Notes: generated by a model not told the origin, from the sequence alone. 64,000 bases of DNA from Planctomycetota bacterium (GCA_030602705.1 JAUVZF010000001.1:1-64000), one strand, 5' to 3'. Positions 19,942 to 29,903 are shown, counted from the first letter of the stretch. Translations and numbers: made by a program.

Positions 19942-20302
19942 CGGGTTCTCCTTTCGTGGGCAGTTTCCCGCTGCGGTACATAGCGAGGGCTGTACGAGCC
20001 GCCTCTTTATCAGACACTTCGCCAATCGAAGCCCCGATATATTCCAACGTCTTCGCCAACTCCCGCAGCATGTCGCGCATGAGGGGCGTGTCGGCGCGGG
20101 AGTGGATAATTTGGTCGGCATCAGCCTTGGCGTAGACCTTGGCGACAAGTTTTCGGGTCAACGGCCTCTTGCCGCCCTTGGCGAACGCGGCTATGAGCCA
20201 CTCGTCTTTCTCGTGGCCCAACCGTTCGGTTCGCTTCCATAAGTCGCCAGTCGCCGCCTGCTCCCGCGCGTCGATTTTCTTGAGCCAGCCTGGATCGGTC
20301 AT
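19916..20302 (-). CDS. Hypothetical phage protein
   Basis: MTDPGWLKKIDAREQ...; overlaps next gene start. Confidence 0.45.
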   Translation of the reverse strand: MTDPGWLKKIDAREQAATGDLWKRTERLGHEKDEWLIAAFAKGGKRPLTRKLVAKVYAKADADQIIHSRADTPLMRDMLRELAKTLEYIGASIGEVSDKEAARTALAMYRSGKLPTKGEPDGEQTQTG

Positions 20303-21078
20303 CGCTCCGTTCCTTTCTTGTTCCGCGCGAGACGTTTGCGGTCGCGGCTCCAGGCAACATCCACACAGGAACCGCAGCGGTATCGGACAAGCGTGTAGAT
20401 TGTGAGGGGGACAACGCAGGTGATGGGGCGTCCACAGAGCGTGTGCTTCCCATCGGCGGTCAGGTGCATGGTCCCCGCCATTTCTGCCAGTTTGCTGACG
20501 AAACAGAGTTGGTAGACTTCCCGTTTCATCGCCCGTCTCCACCCAAGGTGTCCCTAGGGGACTTTCATGCCCGGCTCAAAAGCCCAAGCAAACAGTTCGT
20601 ATCGAGGCAGAGTGCAATGCCGCCATCCTTGTCAAAGTATTCGGCGGAGACACGGCTGCTGCGCCAGATGCCATTTTTGCGCGCACTGCGGCCAAACTCG
20701 GCCACGACGCGACGCGGCAACACAAGGAACTTGGCGATGCGCTTCACGCATGGGCCAACGACACATGCGGCCAGGAGGACCGCCGCGGCGCGCGTTGGGC
20801 GACGGCCGAGAAGCGGGTCTTCCTTGTGCTGCTGTTTTCCGTAGAGTACGCGCCCCGCTTCCTGCCAGCACAACCTTGCTTTATTAGTCATGGCTTCTCC
20901 CTGACTGTGACGACTGGCTCCTCGACTGTGATTTCGACCGCTTCAATGAGTTCGTAGCGACCCGCCGTAATGACTTCGCCGGCGATGGCAAAGTCGGCCG
21001 CATTCTCCGCCACCCGAAGATAAAACTCGTCTCCATTGTCCGCCTGCTGGCAGAATACCTGCGCTGGAAGTTGCTCGC

Positions 21079-21510
21079 TCATCGTTCCGTTCCTTTCATG
21101 CGGCACCGAATCCGCCGCCAGTATTCGTTTGTTGCGCGATACTTCTTCCGCCACTTCGGTCCTGAGTTCCAACAGCGTGCGCGCTCTTCAAGCGTCCGGG
21201 CGCCCCAGCGGTGCGTATAGGCAATCAGCACGGCCTCCGACTCAAAGCGCTTCCATACGCACTTGTCATAACTCCATGTGACGCCAAGAAACTCGCAGCC
21301 CTCTTTCCACGCTGCGCGGCCGCATTGGAGCGGGCCTCGGCTACGCCCGCTATCGCCCACGGCACGGTCATCACCTCGGGACTCCCAGTAGCGCACGGCA
21401 TCGAGGAAGGTACGCAGCGATGGTTCCGCCGCCAGGCACGGCTTGCAGAACGCGAAGAACAGCAAACCCAGAATCGCTAACAACCACAGCAGGCACCGCC
21501 AGATAATCAT
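21079..21510 (-). CDS. Secreted lysozyme/transglycosylase-like protein
   Basis: Signal peptide MIIWRCLLWLLAILGLLFFAFCKPCLAA then FLDAVRYWESRGDDRAVGDSGRSRGPLQ resembling SLT/lysozyme-like folds. Confidence 0.55.
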   Translation of the reverse strand: MIIWRCLLWLLAILGLLFFAFCKPCLAAEPSLRTFLDAVRYWESRGDDRAVGDSGRSRGPLQCGRAAWKEGCEFLGVTWSYDKCVWKRFESEAVLIAYTHRWGARTLEERARCWNSGPKWRKKYRATNEYWRRIRCRMKGTER

Positions 21511-21989
21511 CGGTGACTCTTTCTCACTGTCTGGCCTCCGTCGCTGGCACCAGCATAGCCGACGATAGAAACAAAGGGTGCCGACGACGACCGCTGCGGC
21601 AACCAGCAGTGCGCCCGTGAAAGCGAACAAGATCAGAGACTTCAGCCGGTAGTAGCCCCGGCGCTGGCGCTGGTACAGACATTGGAAAGGACCGACGATG
21701 GCCGGCGGCTGCGGCGGGCTTCGGTAGAGCATCGGTTAGTCCTTCTTGCACGCTCCGATTGTTGAAGCGCGTCGGGTAATCGGTCGGCCGAGCGAGTCCT
21801 TGACGACCTCGATAGTGATGCGGCACTTGACGAAGCGGTCGTCTAGCAGCACCACGCGGCTGTGCGGTGCTGCTGTCTCTTCGCGGTGGCCAGTAAGATG
21901 ATTTGGCAGATTCCAGCCAATATCGCCACCGTACCACCGCCCGACCCATCCAAATCCCACCGTCTTGTCTGGACTTGCGTTGCGTCGTG

Positions 21990-22316
21990 TCATCCGTAGT
22001 CCTCCGCCAACTCTTTCTCAACATCCTCCGCCTCGGCCGCGTCCCGCGCGTCCTGCTCCGCTTCCGTTCCGACTCCCGGGGCCAGGACGATAGAGCGTGA
22101 GAGACAGGGGGTGAACGTCAGGGCGCCGCGCCGAGCCATCGCGTGGATGTGTTCCCAGACCGTCGGCCCGGAGATGTTGAAGCGTCTGGCGATCTCCTGG
22201 TACGTCGGGCTGTCTCCGAACAAGTCCACCCAGGTGCGAATGAACGTTGCAATCTGTTGCTGCCGGTGTGTTAGGGGGATTCGTTTGGGTTTCGTCGCCT
22301 GGATCGGCTCGGTCAT
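21990..22316 (-). CDS. LexA-type winged-helix DNA-binding protein lacking the peptidase domain
   Basis: LTHRQQQIATFIRTWVDLFGDSPTYQEIARRFNISGPTVWEHIHAMARRGAL. Confidence 0.75.
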   Translation of the reverse strand: MTEPIQATKPKRIPLTHRQQQIATFIRTWVDLFGDSPTYQEIARRFNISGPTVWEHIHAMARRGALTFTPCLSRSIVLAPGVGTEAEQDARDAAEAEDVEKELAEDYG

Positions 22317-22849
22317 AGCCTCCTCCTTCGCTTGGGCACATTTTCTCCTTCGGCACCAACTGGCATGACCGCGCCTACTCCGCCGTCATAGCGGAACTGG
22401 ACCGGATGCCGCGAATTGGGCTTCCTTTTGCGATACTTGTAATAGACATTCGGCAGCGCCTTGATGAGGTCGTAGTAGTGCCGCGCGACCCAGGCACTGT
22501 TGACCCCGTAGAGGGCGATACCAGTGCCGCCACAGGTGCTGCAATCCTTGTCTTTCCCCGGGCAATCAAGACAGGGTGATGTTGGCGGATTGACAGGCCA
22601 CTTGTGCCACCTGCCCTTGTCCGGGTCAGGCAGAATCTCCTGGCAGATTTTGGTTGTGGGTACGCGCCCGGCGGGCTTCTGCGCCTTGAGTTTTGGACAA
22701 TGGTAGGCAACCATCACGGCCTTATCCGTCGCGTACCAGCAACCATCGACAGCCCACGGCTTGACCATGCCTGAATAGCGCATCGATTCCCAGTCGGGGT
22801 GCATCGAGTAGCAGAACTGTTGCAAAAAGTCCGGCGGCTTCGGCTTCAT
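22313..22849 (-). CDS. Hypothetical phage protein with CxxC zinc-ribbon
   Basis: SPCLDCPGKDKDCSTCGGTG. Confidence 0.45.
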   Translation of the reverse strand: MKPKPPDFLQQFCYSMHPDWESMRYSGMVKPWAVDGCWYATDKAVMVAYHCPKLKAQKPAGRVPTTKICQEILPDPDKGRWHKWPVNPPTSPCLDCPGKDKDCSTCGGTGIALYGVNSAWVARHYYDLIKALPNVYYKYRKRKPNSRHPVQFRYDGGVGAVMPVGAEGENVPKRRRRL

Positions 22850-22858
22850 CGCTCTCTC

Positions 22859-24094
22859 CTATTTGTGGCGGGCGAGAGTGGCATCAAATGCCTTGCGAAC
22901 CTCTTTCCACAACGCTCGCATCGGTGCCAGAAGCAAAATTAACTGGGTGCGCTCGATAGGGCTCATGTCAATCTTGGCCGCGACTAGGCATCGGGCGAGC
23001 AGTTTGTCCCTGTCCTCGCCGGCGGCCTTCTGAAGATAGGTCAGCATCTGACCGATTTCATCCCGCAGCGCCATCTCGCCCCGCTTGCCCACGGTGGCGG
23101 GAATCTTCGGCACGGTCACGTCGGGATCGACCGGCCCATGGTCAAAAGGGATCGTATCGTCCTCCTCATCACCCTCTGGTGGCAGAAGGTCGGGAGGGGC
23201 GGCCTGCGGCGCTTCGGCCGCTTTGTCCTGCGCTTCGCGGGTGGCGTCGGCGTTCCGCTTCTCCTGCCACTCGGCGAAGGCCGCCTTGTCGATCTTGCCC
23301 TTCTTGATGCCCGCGTGGAGGATTTCAAGCCGCCCGGTCTTGGCGCCAGGCTTAGCGGCCGAGAGGTGTTCGAGCCGCGTCACGCCAGGTACGTCCTTGA
23401 AGGCCGTCAGGCTTTTCAACCACGCCTCGCGGTCAGTCTTGCTCGCCCCCTTGGTGGCACCCATGATGGCGTCAAAGATTTCCTTCCGCAGGACGGCCTG
23501 CCCGGGCGTGTCCTTCGCGGCATAGTTCGTCGGCTTGCGCGACCCACCCGATGCAGGTTTGGATGCCGGAGCGCCTTTGCGGCCCGTCTGCTTAGGATGG
23601 CTGTAATCGGCGTCGCGGTCTTTGCCGCCCTCGCCGAGCGGGATGCAGAAGGTTTGCAGGAGCGTGTACTTGTAGGCCGCGGTCATGGCCTTGTTGGCGG
23701 CCTTGTCGGCGTAGTCGGTGGCCTCGCCTAGAGCAGTTGAAATGATGCTGGAACCATCTGGGGCGCACCACTCGAACTCGACCAGCATCAGCATGTGGAT
23801 GCCCTTGCTGCCGCTACCGCTGACGGTTTCTTCGGTCTGGTGGCTCACAACGCGAGGCGTGCAGAACACGCCGGCCTCGACCAGAGCAGGTTGCACCGCA
23901 TCGTAGGCGTCGTCGATGGAGCGGAAGTAGTATTTTTGCTGCACGTTTTCGTGCGACTTGCCGACGGCCTTGATCTTCGCCATCACTTGGCTCATCAATT
24001 TGAAGATGTCGCCCTTGCGCGGTGGCGTGAACCGTGGCCGCTCAGCGATCGGCGCCGCCTCTTGGGTTTCTGGCTCTGCCTGTGTCGCGGTCAT
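22859..24094 (-). CDS. ERF-family single-strand annealing recombinase
   Basis: FKLMSQVMAKIKAVGKSHENVQQKYYFRSIDDAYDAVQPALVEAGVFCTPRV...ATDYADKAANKAMTAAYKYTLLQTFCIPL is the ERF signature. Contains protospacers for CRISPR spacers 1 and 2. Confidence 0.9.
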   Translation of the reverse strand: MTATQAEPETQEAAPIAERPRFTPPRKGDIFKLMSQVMAKIKAVGKSHENVQQKYYFRSIDDAYDAVQPALVEAGVFCTPRVVSHQTEETVSGSGSKGIHMLMLVEFEWCAPDGSSIISTALGEATDYADKAANKAMTAAYKYTLLQTFCIPLGEGGKDRDADYSHPKQTGRKGAPASKPASGGSRKPTNYAAKDTPGQAVLRKEIFDAIMGATKGASKTDREAWLKSLTAFKDVPGVTRLEHLSAAKPGAKTGRLEILHAGIKKGKIDKAAFAEWQEKRNADATREAQDKAAEAPQAAPPDLLPPEGDEEDDTIPFDHGPVDPDVTVPKIPATVGKRGEMALRDEIGQMLTYLQKAAGEDRDKLLARCLVAAKIDMSPIERTQLILLLAPMRALWKEVRKAFDATLARHK

Positions 24095-25278
24095 CGTCTT
24101 TCTCCTTCTGGCCTTTCTTCTTTCATCTGGCTCTTGAATTGGTGCGCAATCTCCCCAAGCATCGTTCCGTGGCACTCGGCCTTCCCGCTGGGATGTGGCC
24201 CTCGCGTGGGCGTATCGCTCGGCAGGCCGTTCTTGTCGCGTTCCTCATCGTAGGGCAAGACGAGGCGCATCCCTTGGCTGGAGTAACCACGAAGGCTTTC
24301 CATCGAGAGGAAGTTGTGGGCGCTGCAGTGGGGGCATTTACCGACCCAGACGTTGTAGCAGGCGTCGAGAGTCCCCAAACTTTCAAAGACCGCCTTTTCA
24401 CAATGCGCGCACACGCCGGGAATCAAGCCGTCACCCGGCTGAGATTTCATTGTGAACACCATGCTCATCGTCTTTCTCCCTTCCTCTGTCCTGTTCGGCT
24501 TCCGCCCCGCTCGTGCCACAGCGCGACGGCTGTTCGGGTCCTGGGTGTTCGGCTTCGCATCCAGACGTGCCGCGCGATGGCCTTGCCGCAGCCATCCGGG
24601 AAAAGGCGGCAGCGAAGCCGCGCTCCTCGGCTCGTTGGCGCGGTCCCAAGTGCGCGATGTCCAAGCGGTCCTCGCGCTCCTGTCGCTCGGCGTCCAGTTC
24701 AGCGACCAGGTCCTGCTCCTCGCGCTCGTCGTCAGTCAGTTCCCGCAGGTCCTCGAACTCAAACATGGCATTTCCCCTTTTGCCCCTTTCGCTCCCGTTC
24801 CCGCTCCTCGCGCACAAACCGCCTGAACCGCCGGTTGGCGTTTTCTATCAGGTCCGGAACCTTGCGGACCTCAGCCGCCACGCGCTTGAGTTCGGCCTCC
24901 GCGCGATCCCACTCGGCTTGCGAGCGATCGCCCCAGTCGGCTGCGTGGTCAGTCGGCATCGGCTCACTTCTCCTAGAAGGGCATAACATCCAAGATGGCA
25001 CCTTCGCTTATAACGCTAGAAATTGTACGGATAGGGAGTTCCAGCCTCTTTAAGGCATCTTCTACTTCCCGAATGCCCGCATTCTTCTGTAGTGGTTCGG
25101 ACACGTGGTCATGGAGCAGGGCGTACAAACCTGTTGCCTCGCGCTCGGTCAACAACAAGTCAATGCTCTCCACGTGCTGGTTTTTTTTAGCCGTAGCCAT
25201 CGCTCACTCCTTCACTTGCTCGGTTCCGGTTTCCTCACGCTCGGTCGCCCCAGTCGGCTACGGGGTCAGGCTGCATGG

Positions 25279-25596
25279 TCATTCCTCATCGTCGCCGAGC
25301 GACAGCAAACTGGGACATTCTGCATCATCGGGAATCTGGATGTGGATGAACTGGCCGGCAGGAAGCCCGTCTTTGGCAAGATGTTCACGAAAGGCTTCAG
25401 GCGCGTTCCCGCAGATGGTCTTAACAATCCAGCCCGGTGGAATCTCCCCAGCCAGTCGGATGCCCCAGTCGCCGTGGTACTCATAGTGTGCGATAAGGCC
25501 CGGCGCGAGTTCGATGTCGCCGTAGGATTCAAATTCCCAGTCGCCCTCTATCTCATGGCAATCGTCGGAACAGCCGTACAAATATAAGTGTCTCAT
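25279..25596 (-). CDS. Hypothetical phage protein
   Basis: 105 aa in the minus operon. Confidence 0.4.
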   Translation of the reverse strand: MRHLYLYGCSDDCHEIEGDWEFESYGDIELAPGLIAHYEYHGDWGIRLAGEIPPGWIVKTICGNAPEAFREHLAKDGLPAGQFIHIQIPDDAECPSLLSLGDDEE

Positions 25597-25902
25597 AAAA
25601 ACGCTCTCCTTTCACTTGCCCAGGCCCAGCGCCCTCACACCCGGACGCCTCCGCCATTCGCGCTGTCTCAGCCGCACCCATCCCCGCGGTCGGACTCTGC
25701 CGACGCGCTTGACGTAGTCCAGCGTGACCGGGTCTGTAACGGTGCCGATCTTGACGTAGACCGATTTGCCGATTGCCTTGATGAGCATGGAATCGCCTTG
25801 CCTCAATATCCTCTGGACCTGCCTCTTTCAGAGGAATGCGACCCTGACTACCTTTTTGCTCGTTTTCGCACCTTGCGTCGCGTGGCGCCCCCTTAAAACG
25901 CC

Positions 25903-26359
25903 TCAGAATAGAGATTGTGGCAAACTTTCGACCGCGGGCTGCTCGGCGACCGGCCGCTTTTTGGACCATTTCGCTTCCAACCGCCGCTTCGCAAGGCACG
26001 TCGGGCACACCCGTTGCCCGCGTGCCAGCACCGAATCACAGTCTGGACATCGACGTTTTGCGATACCATCGTCGTCGGATTCGGCTATGAGCCTGCCGCG
26101 CACCTCCGGGTGCAATGCCCGGTAGGCTTCAACGACGCGCTGGTCGTCAATGGGGCGCGGCTTGCCGTGCAGTTTCCTCGCGCGCCGTAGCCCGCGTGTG
26201 GCAATCGGCAGAACGGAACGCTCGAAGTACCCGCACCGTCGGCCCTTGGTCAGCAGACAGACACCGGACTTGAGCATGATGCATGCGCCAGGCCGAGGGC
26301 AGTTGGCGCATTCTTCGTGTGAGAAATGGCGAAGGGCTGAGATCGCAGCGCTGCGGTTC
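25903..26359 (-). CDS. Cys-rich zinc-binding phage protein
   Basis: ECANCPRPGAC...CLLTKGRRC...RRCPDCDSV...CPTCLAKRR; start near MNRSAAISALRHF. Confidence 0.5.
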
Positions 26360-26362
26360 ATG

Positions 26363-26719
26363 TCAGACCTCTCTGTACCAGACCTCAAGCCAGAGGCAGT
26401 CGCGCTTGCCGCCGATGAGGCCGAGGCGTCGAAGAAGGCGATGCTCACCGGGCGTCACGTTCATCCACGCTTCTCCTTCAAGCCAAAGCCACCACATATC
26501 CAAGTCATCATGTCGCACCGTAACTTCGAGCCTGTCGGCGGCCCGCCGGTCGTGCAGTTCGAGCCACACATCCGCCACACCCGAGGGTATGTCTAAGTGC
26601 TTTTCGAGCAAGTCTCTGTTGATACCGCCCGCGTGCATCGAGTCACCGAGTTTCGTTTGCGCATCCAACCAATTGTCGAATTCTCCCGACCGAAGCCTGT
26701 CACTTTTCCACAGCACCAT
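26363..26719 (-). CDS. Hypothetical phage protein
   Basis: 118 aa, RBS aaaggagat. Confidence 0.5.
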   Translation of the reverse strand: MVLWKSDRLRSGEFDNWLDAQTKLGDSMHAGGINRDLLEKHLDIPSGVADVWLELHDRRAADRLEVTVRHDDLDMWWLWLEGEAWMNVTPGEHRLLRRLGLIGGKRDCLWLEVWYREV

Positions 26720-26739
26720 CGCAATCTCCTTTCAGTCTG

Positions 26740-27160
26740 ATCCAGCGGGCGTGAGCGGCATGGGAACGGCCCACGCCCGCCTCGGCCCGGAACCTGCGCT
26801 GGGGGGGTGCACGGTCCCGGAGCCGCCTCTGTGGCGCCCGCCCCGAGCGAGCGCCGTCCCTCGAATGGTTGTGGTTGCTGGCCGGGCTTGATACCGGCTC
26901 TCTGCCGAGCCAGAGAACTCTTAGGATGCAGGGGCTTGGCTTTTTGGTTGTCGCGCCCCGGTCAGTTCTTTGGACGCCTTCCAAACAAGGCTCCGTGTCG
27001 AACCTCAGCACCGCCTCTGGGCGTGTCCAATCCACGCCGCAGCAACCACGAGTATTTTTGGGCCGTGGCCGGTATCGGGTCGCCTGCTCTTACCGGACCC
27101 GGCGAACCCCACTGTGCCGAAGCACCCACGGCCCATGTTTTCATGTCAAAGAGCGTTCAC
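26740..27160 (-). ncRNA. Candidate structured noncoding region
   Basis: About 420 nt without a convincing operon ORF between minus genes; includes an arm pair GGGCCGTGG/CCACGGCCC (27060-27068/27126-27134) closing nested hairpins. Confidence 0.35.
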
Positions 27161-27161
27161 T

Positions 27162-27542
27162 TCAAGACCGCCGCACCGCCTGTTTCTTGATGGCGCGGCG
27201 GAGCGCACGGATTAAGGGTTCGGGGTCGCCCGTTTCGACCCAGATGCTAAATGGTTGCCCGTCGTTGGTGCATCTTTTCCCCGACTTGGTAACAAGGGGA
27301 CACTCAGGGGTACATGTGTGGTTCTTGTGATAGAACCTGCAAAGGGCACATGTTTTATCGACGAAGTAAAAGACGGTCTCGCCATCGGTCAAATCACCAT
27401 CCACGGTTTTCTGGACGCTGTGCCGTGCTATCGCCGCCTTCCGCGTGCCGAGGTACTTTTTCAGTGTGTGGGCCAGCGCGTCGGCCTTTTTACAGCGGCT
27501 GATTGGCGAATAGAACTCACGCTTCCAGGTTCGGATACTCAT
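27162..27542 (-). CDS. Hypothetical phage protein with Cys cluster
   Basis: CALCRFYHKNHTCTPECPLVTKSGKRC; located immediately after the 36-bp array. Confidence 0.5.
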   Translation of the reverse strand: MSIRTWKREFYSPISRCKKADALAHTLKKYLGTRKAAIARHSVQKTVDGDLTDGETVFYFVDKTCALCRFYHKNHTCTPECPLVTKSGKRCTNDGQPFSIWVETGDPEPLIRALRRAIKKQAVRRS

Positions 27543-27589
27543 CGGGATTCCTCCTCAAAGGGTAGCCCCGGCCGGGCGCACTTGAACTT

Positions 27590-28192
27590 TGGGTTTCAGA
27601 AGTTGTGTGGCTCGCATTCGATCCTTGGGGTTCAGCGGACGGATGGCTCGCAGCCTGTTCATGGGTTTCATTCATAAGATGGCTCGCACCGCCGCAATGG
27701 GTTTCAGTTGAGCACTGGCTCGCACTGCCACTTTGGGTTTCAGGCGCAATGTGGCTCGCATTCTGACCTTGGGTTTCACCGCTTGTATGGTTCGCATCTG
27801 TACGCTGGATTTCAGTCGTTGCGTGGCTCGCACGTTTGGGTTGGGCTTCAGCGGAACGATGGCTCGCACGATTCCAGGGGGTGGCAGGGAGTAGATGGCT
27901 CGCACCGGCGGAATGGATTTCAGTTGACCATTGGCTCGCAAGTTGGGCCTGGGGTTCACTTATGCGTTGGCTCGCACTTGTACGTTGGGCTTCAGACGCA
28001 AAGTGGCTCGCACTGACAAGATGGGTTTCAGTTAGCAAATGGCTCGCACCGTGTTTCTGGATTTCAGGCGGCGCGTGGCTCGCAACTCTACACTGGATTT
28101 CATTGGCGAGTTGGCTCGCAAATAAGGTCTGGGTTTCAGCCTGCCCATGGCTCGCATGGCCTAAATGGGTTTCAAGAGCAGCGTGGCTCATT
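27590..28192 (-). repeat. TIGR-like array: 36-bp units with two constant 9-bp blocks and two variable 9-nt spacers
   Basis: TGGCTCGCA blocks start at 27608, 27644, 27680, 27716, 27752, 27788, 27824, 27860, 27896, 27932, 27968, 28004, 28040, 28076, 28112, 28148, 28184 (last degenerate). TGGGTTTCA-type blocks start at 27590, 27626, 27662 and every 36 bp to 28166. All 33 intervening spacers are exactly 9 nt. Strand assigned by co-orientation with the tas-like gene; transcription direction unproven. Confidence 0.85.
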
Positions 28193-29006
28193 CGACAAAC
28201 TCCCACGGATCGTCCTTCGTCGTGTGCCCCTGCTTCTCGATAACATAGGGTTCACGCACTGCTAGGCCTTCCATCGCCCGCCAGACGAGCCAGAGATGAG
28301 ACAGCAATCGTTTAGCGATAAATCTGAGCGCCATGTTGTTGATGCGCCCCAGCGTCCATTCCGGCTTCGCGGGGGCCTTGGCCGGCGGCTTCACGCGCGG
28401 TAGATGGTGAGCGGGCGTGACCTTCGTGCCGTCGCTCTGCCAGATGATGTTGCCGTTCGCCACCTCGCGCTCCGTGATGCGGACCTTGTAGGCGTCGTAC
28501 AGTTTGCGGTACGGGCTGTCGGCGATCTTGACGAACGACTGGCCGAGTTTCCAAGCCGTCGTCTTGAGTTCCGCGTTCCAGTTCGCCTTCTGGCCCACGG
28601 CCCGCTTCGGTGCCCGCCCGTCAATCACATGCAGACCGGCATACGCCCATAGTTTGCTGATGGTGTCGAACCGCCCGATGTCGCCGATGTTCGCTACCAG
28701 CAGGGCGGCGAGGCGAGGGCCGACGCCTTTGACGCGAATCAGCCAACCGTCCACGATGGGTAGGTGTCGGACCTCGCGCCAGACCATCTTCTCCATCGCA
28801 GCCTCGGCGTCTTTCAGGCGCTGCAAGGGTACGTTGAAGAAGTCCTCGGCTTCTGCGTCCGTCATCAACCCTTCGCGCACCAACCGTTTGACTCGCAACT
28901 CCAACTGGATGCGGAGTTTTTGGGTGTCGTACAGGCCGCGAGTCACCACCTTCACGCGGTCGTTGATACCACCCGCGCTGGTTGCCGAAACTGTCGCCTG
29001 CGTCAT
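28188..29006 (-). CDS. Tas-like protein (Transposase_20/Nop-like, no nuclease domain), probable TIGR-associated TasA-type
   Basis: Coiled-coil N-terminus, then VDGWLIRVKGVGPRLAALLVANIGDIGRFDTISKLWAYAGLHVIDG as in the IS110 C-terminal Transposase_20 domain, without the IS110 DEDD catalytic N-terminus; SD AAGGAG; 3' end abuts the array. Confidence 0.75.
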   Translation of the reverse strand: MTQATVSATSAGGINDRVKVVTRGLYDTQKLRIQLELRVKRLVREGLMTDAEAEDFFNVPLQRLKDAEAAMEKMVWREVRHLPIVDGWLIRVKGVGPRLAALLVANIGDIGRFDTISKLWAYAGLHVIDGRAPKRAVGQKANWNAELKTTAWKLGQSFVKIADSPYRKLYDAYKVRITEREVANGNIIWQSDGTKVTPAHHLPRVKPPAKAPAKPEWTLGRINNMALRFIAKRLLSHLWLVWRAMEGLAVREPYVIEKQGHTTKDDPWEFVE

Positions 29007-29118
29007 GGCTCACTCCTTAAGAATCGGCCGGGGACGTAGCGCCGAACGGGGGGACATTCGGACACTGACGCCCCCGGCCTCAAACATGCGGGACCGCCCG
29101 CATGGCTTGACGGTTCTG

Positions 29119-29400
29119 TCAGGACGCCGCGCGGCGCGAAGCCCGGCGGCGCGGTTGCCGTTGCACAGGCCACCGGCTCGGCGCAAGACACGCCCCCGCT
29201 GGCGGCTCCTTGCTGCAGAGTTCGCGGTGATACTCGCTCATCGTCTCGCGGGCTTGGTCTAGGGCCGTCCCTCGCGCCATGCAGCGCGGGCAGACCAGCG
29301 CCATCAGCGCCATCGCGTAAGGTGCTGAGGTACGCCAAGTGCCAGGCAGGACGTGTTCGTGCCGATGACCGCATGCGTGTTGCAGATTGACAACGTACAT
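29119..29400 (-). CDS. Hypothetical small Cys protein
   Basis: MYVVNLQHACGHRHEHVLPG...CPRCMARGT. Confidence 0.4.
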   Translation of the reverse strand: MYVVNLQHACGHRHEHVLPGTWRTSAPYAMALMALVCPRCMARGTALDQARETMSEYHRELCSKEPPAGACLAPSRWPVQRQPRRRASRRAAS

Positions 29401-29903
29401 GGCTTCCACTCCTAAGCGGCGATTCCCCTTGAAGGGCTGCGGGTCGTGACTCAGGAGCATATTTGATTTGCTTGTGTTGCGGATGGAACTTTCTGTGGTA
29501 GGGGTGACGAGGGGTAGTCAGGCAAAAAAGATGGGCTTTTCTGCATGGCCCCTGCCAACGTCCGATAATCATTGTTATGTTGCGCAGCAGCCAGGTGCAG
29601 GACCAGGGGGGGCGTTTTGCTGATCAAACGTAAACGGCCCCGTTTGACCGCAAAAGTGGGCCTGACCTGCTGTTTTCTCGGATAGGCTCTCTTGCCGCAA
29701 CCGCACCACATGGCGTAGTAGTATTAGATGCCCGAACTGGCCGCGCTCGGAGACCATTGCGGCCTGGTTACTTGAGCATCGTCGTCGCGGGGATCTGAGA
29801 AGGTCGCTTGCGCGACTTCCGGCCGAGAGAGATAAAGGATAGCGGCGCACGGTAAACGGCAGGCGAACAACCGTATGCGCGTTCCTGTCCTGGTGACGGG
29901 CCT

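Noticed and set aside
26980-27020. T-loop-like GGTTCGACAC suggesting a tRNA or tmRNA on minus
   Set aside because: No matching acceptor, D or anticodon stems found by eye; tRNAscan-SE/ARAGORN would be decisive.
27517-28206. 229-aa minus-strand ORF of 12-aa repeats (ASHxxxETQxxx), with ATGA overlap to the tas-like stop
   Set aside because: Openness in several frames on both strands, invariant 9-bp DNA blocks and exact 9-nt variable blocks fit a guide array better than a protein; the start/stop overlap lies in a degenerate repeat and is probably coincidental. Not fully excluded.
28188-29006. Annotation as a complete IS110 transposase
   Set aside because: Lacks the N-terminal RuvC-like DEDD domain and no IS ends are evident.
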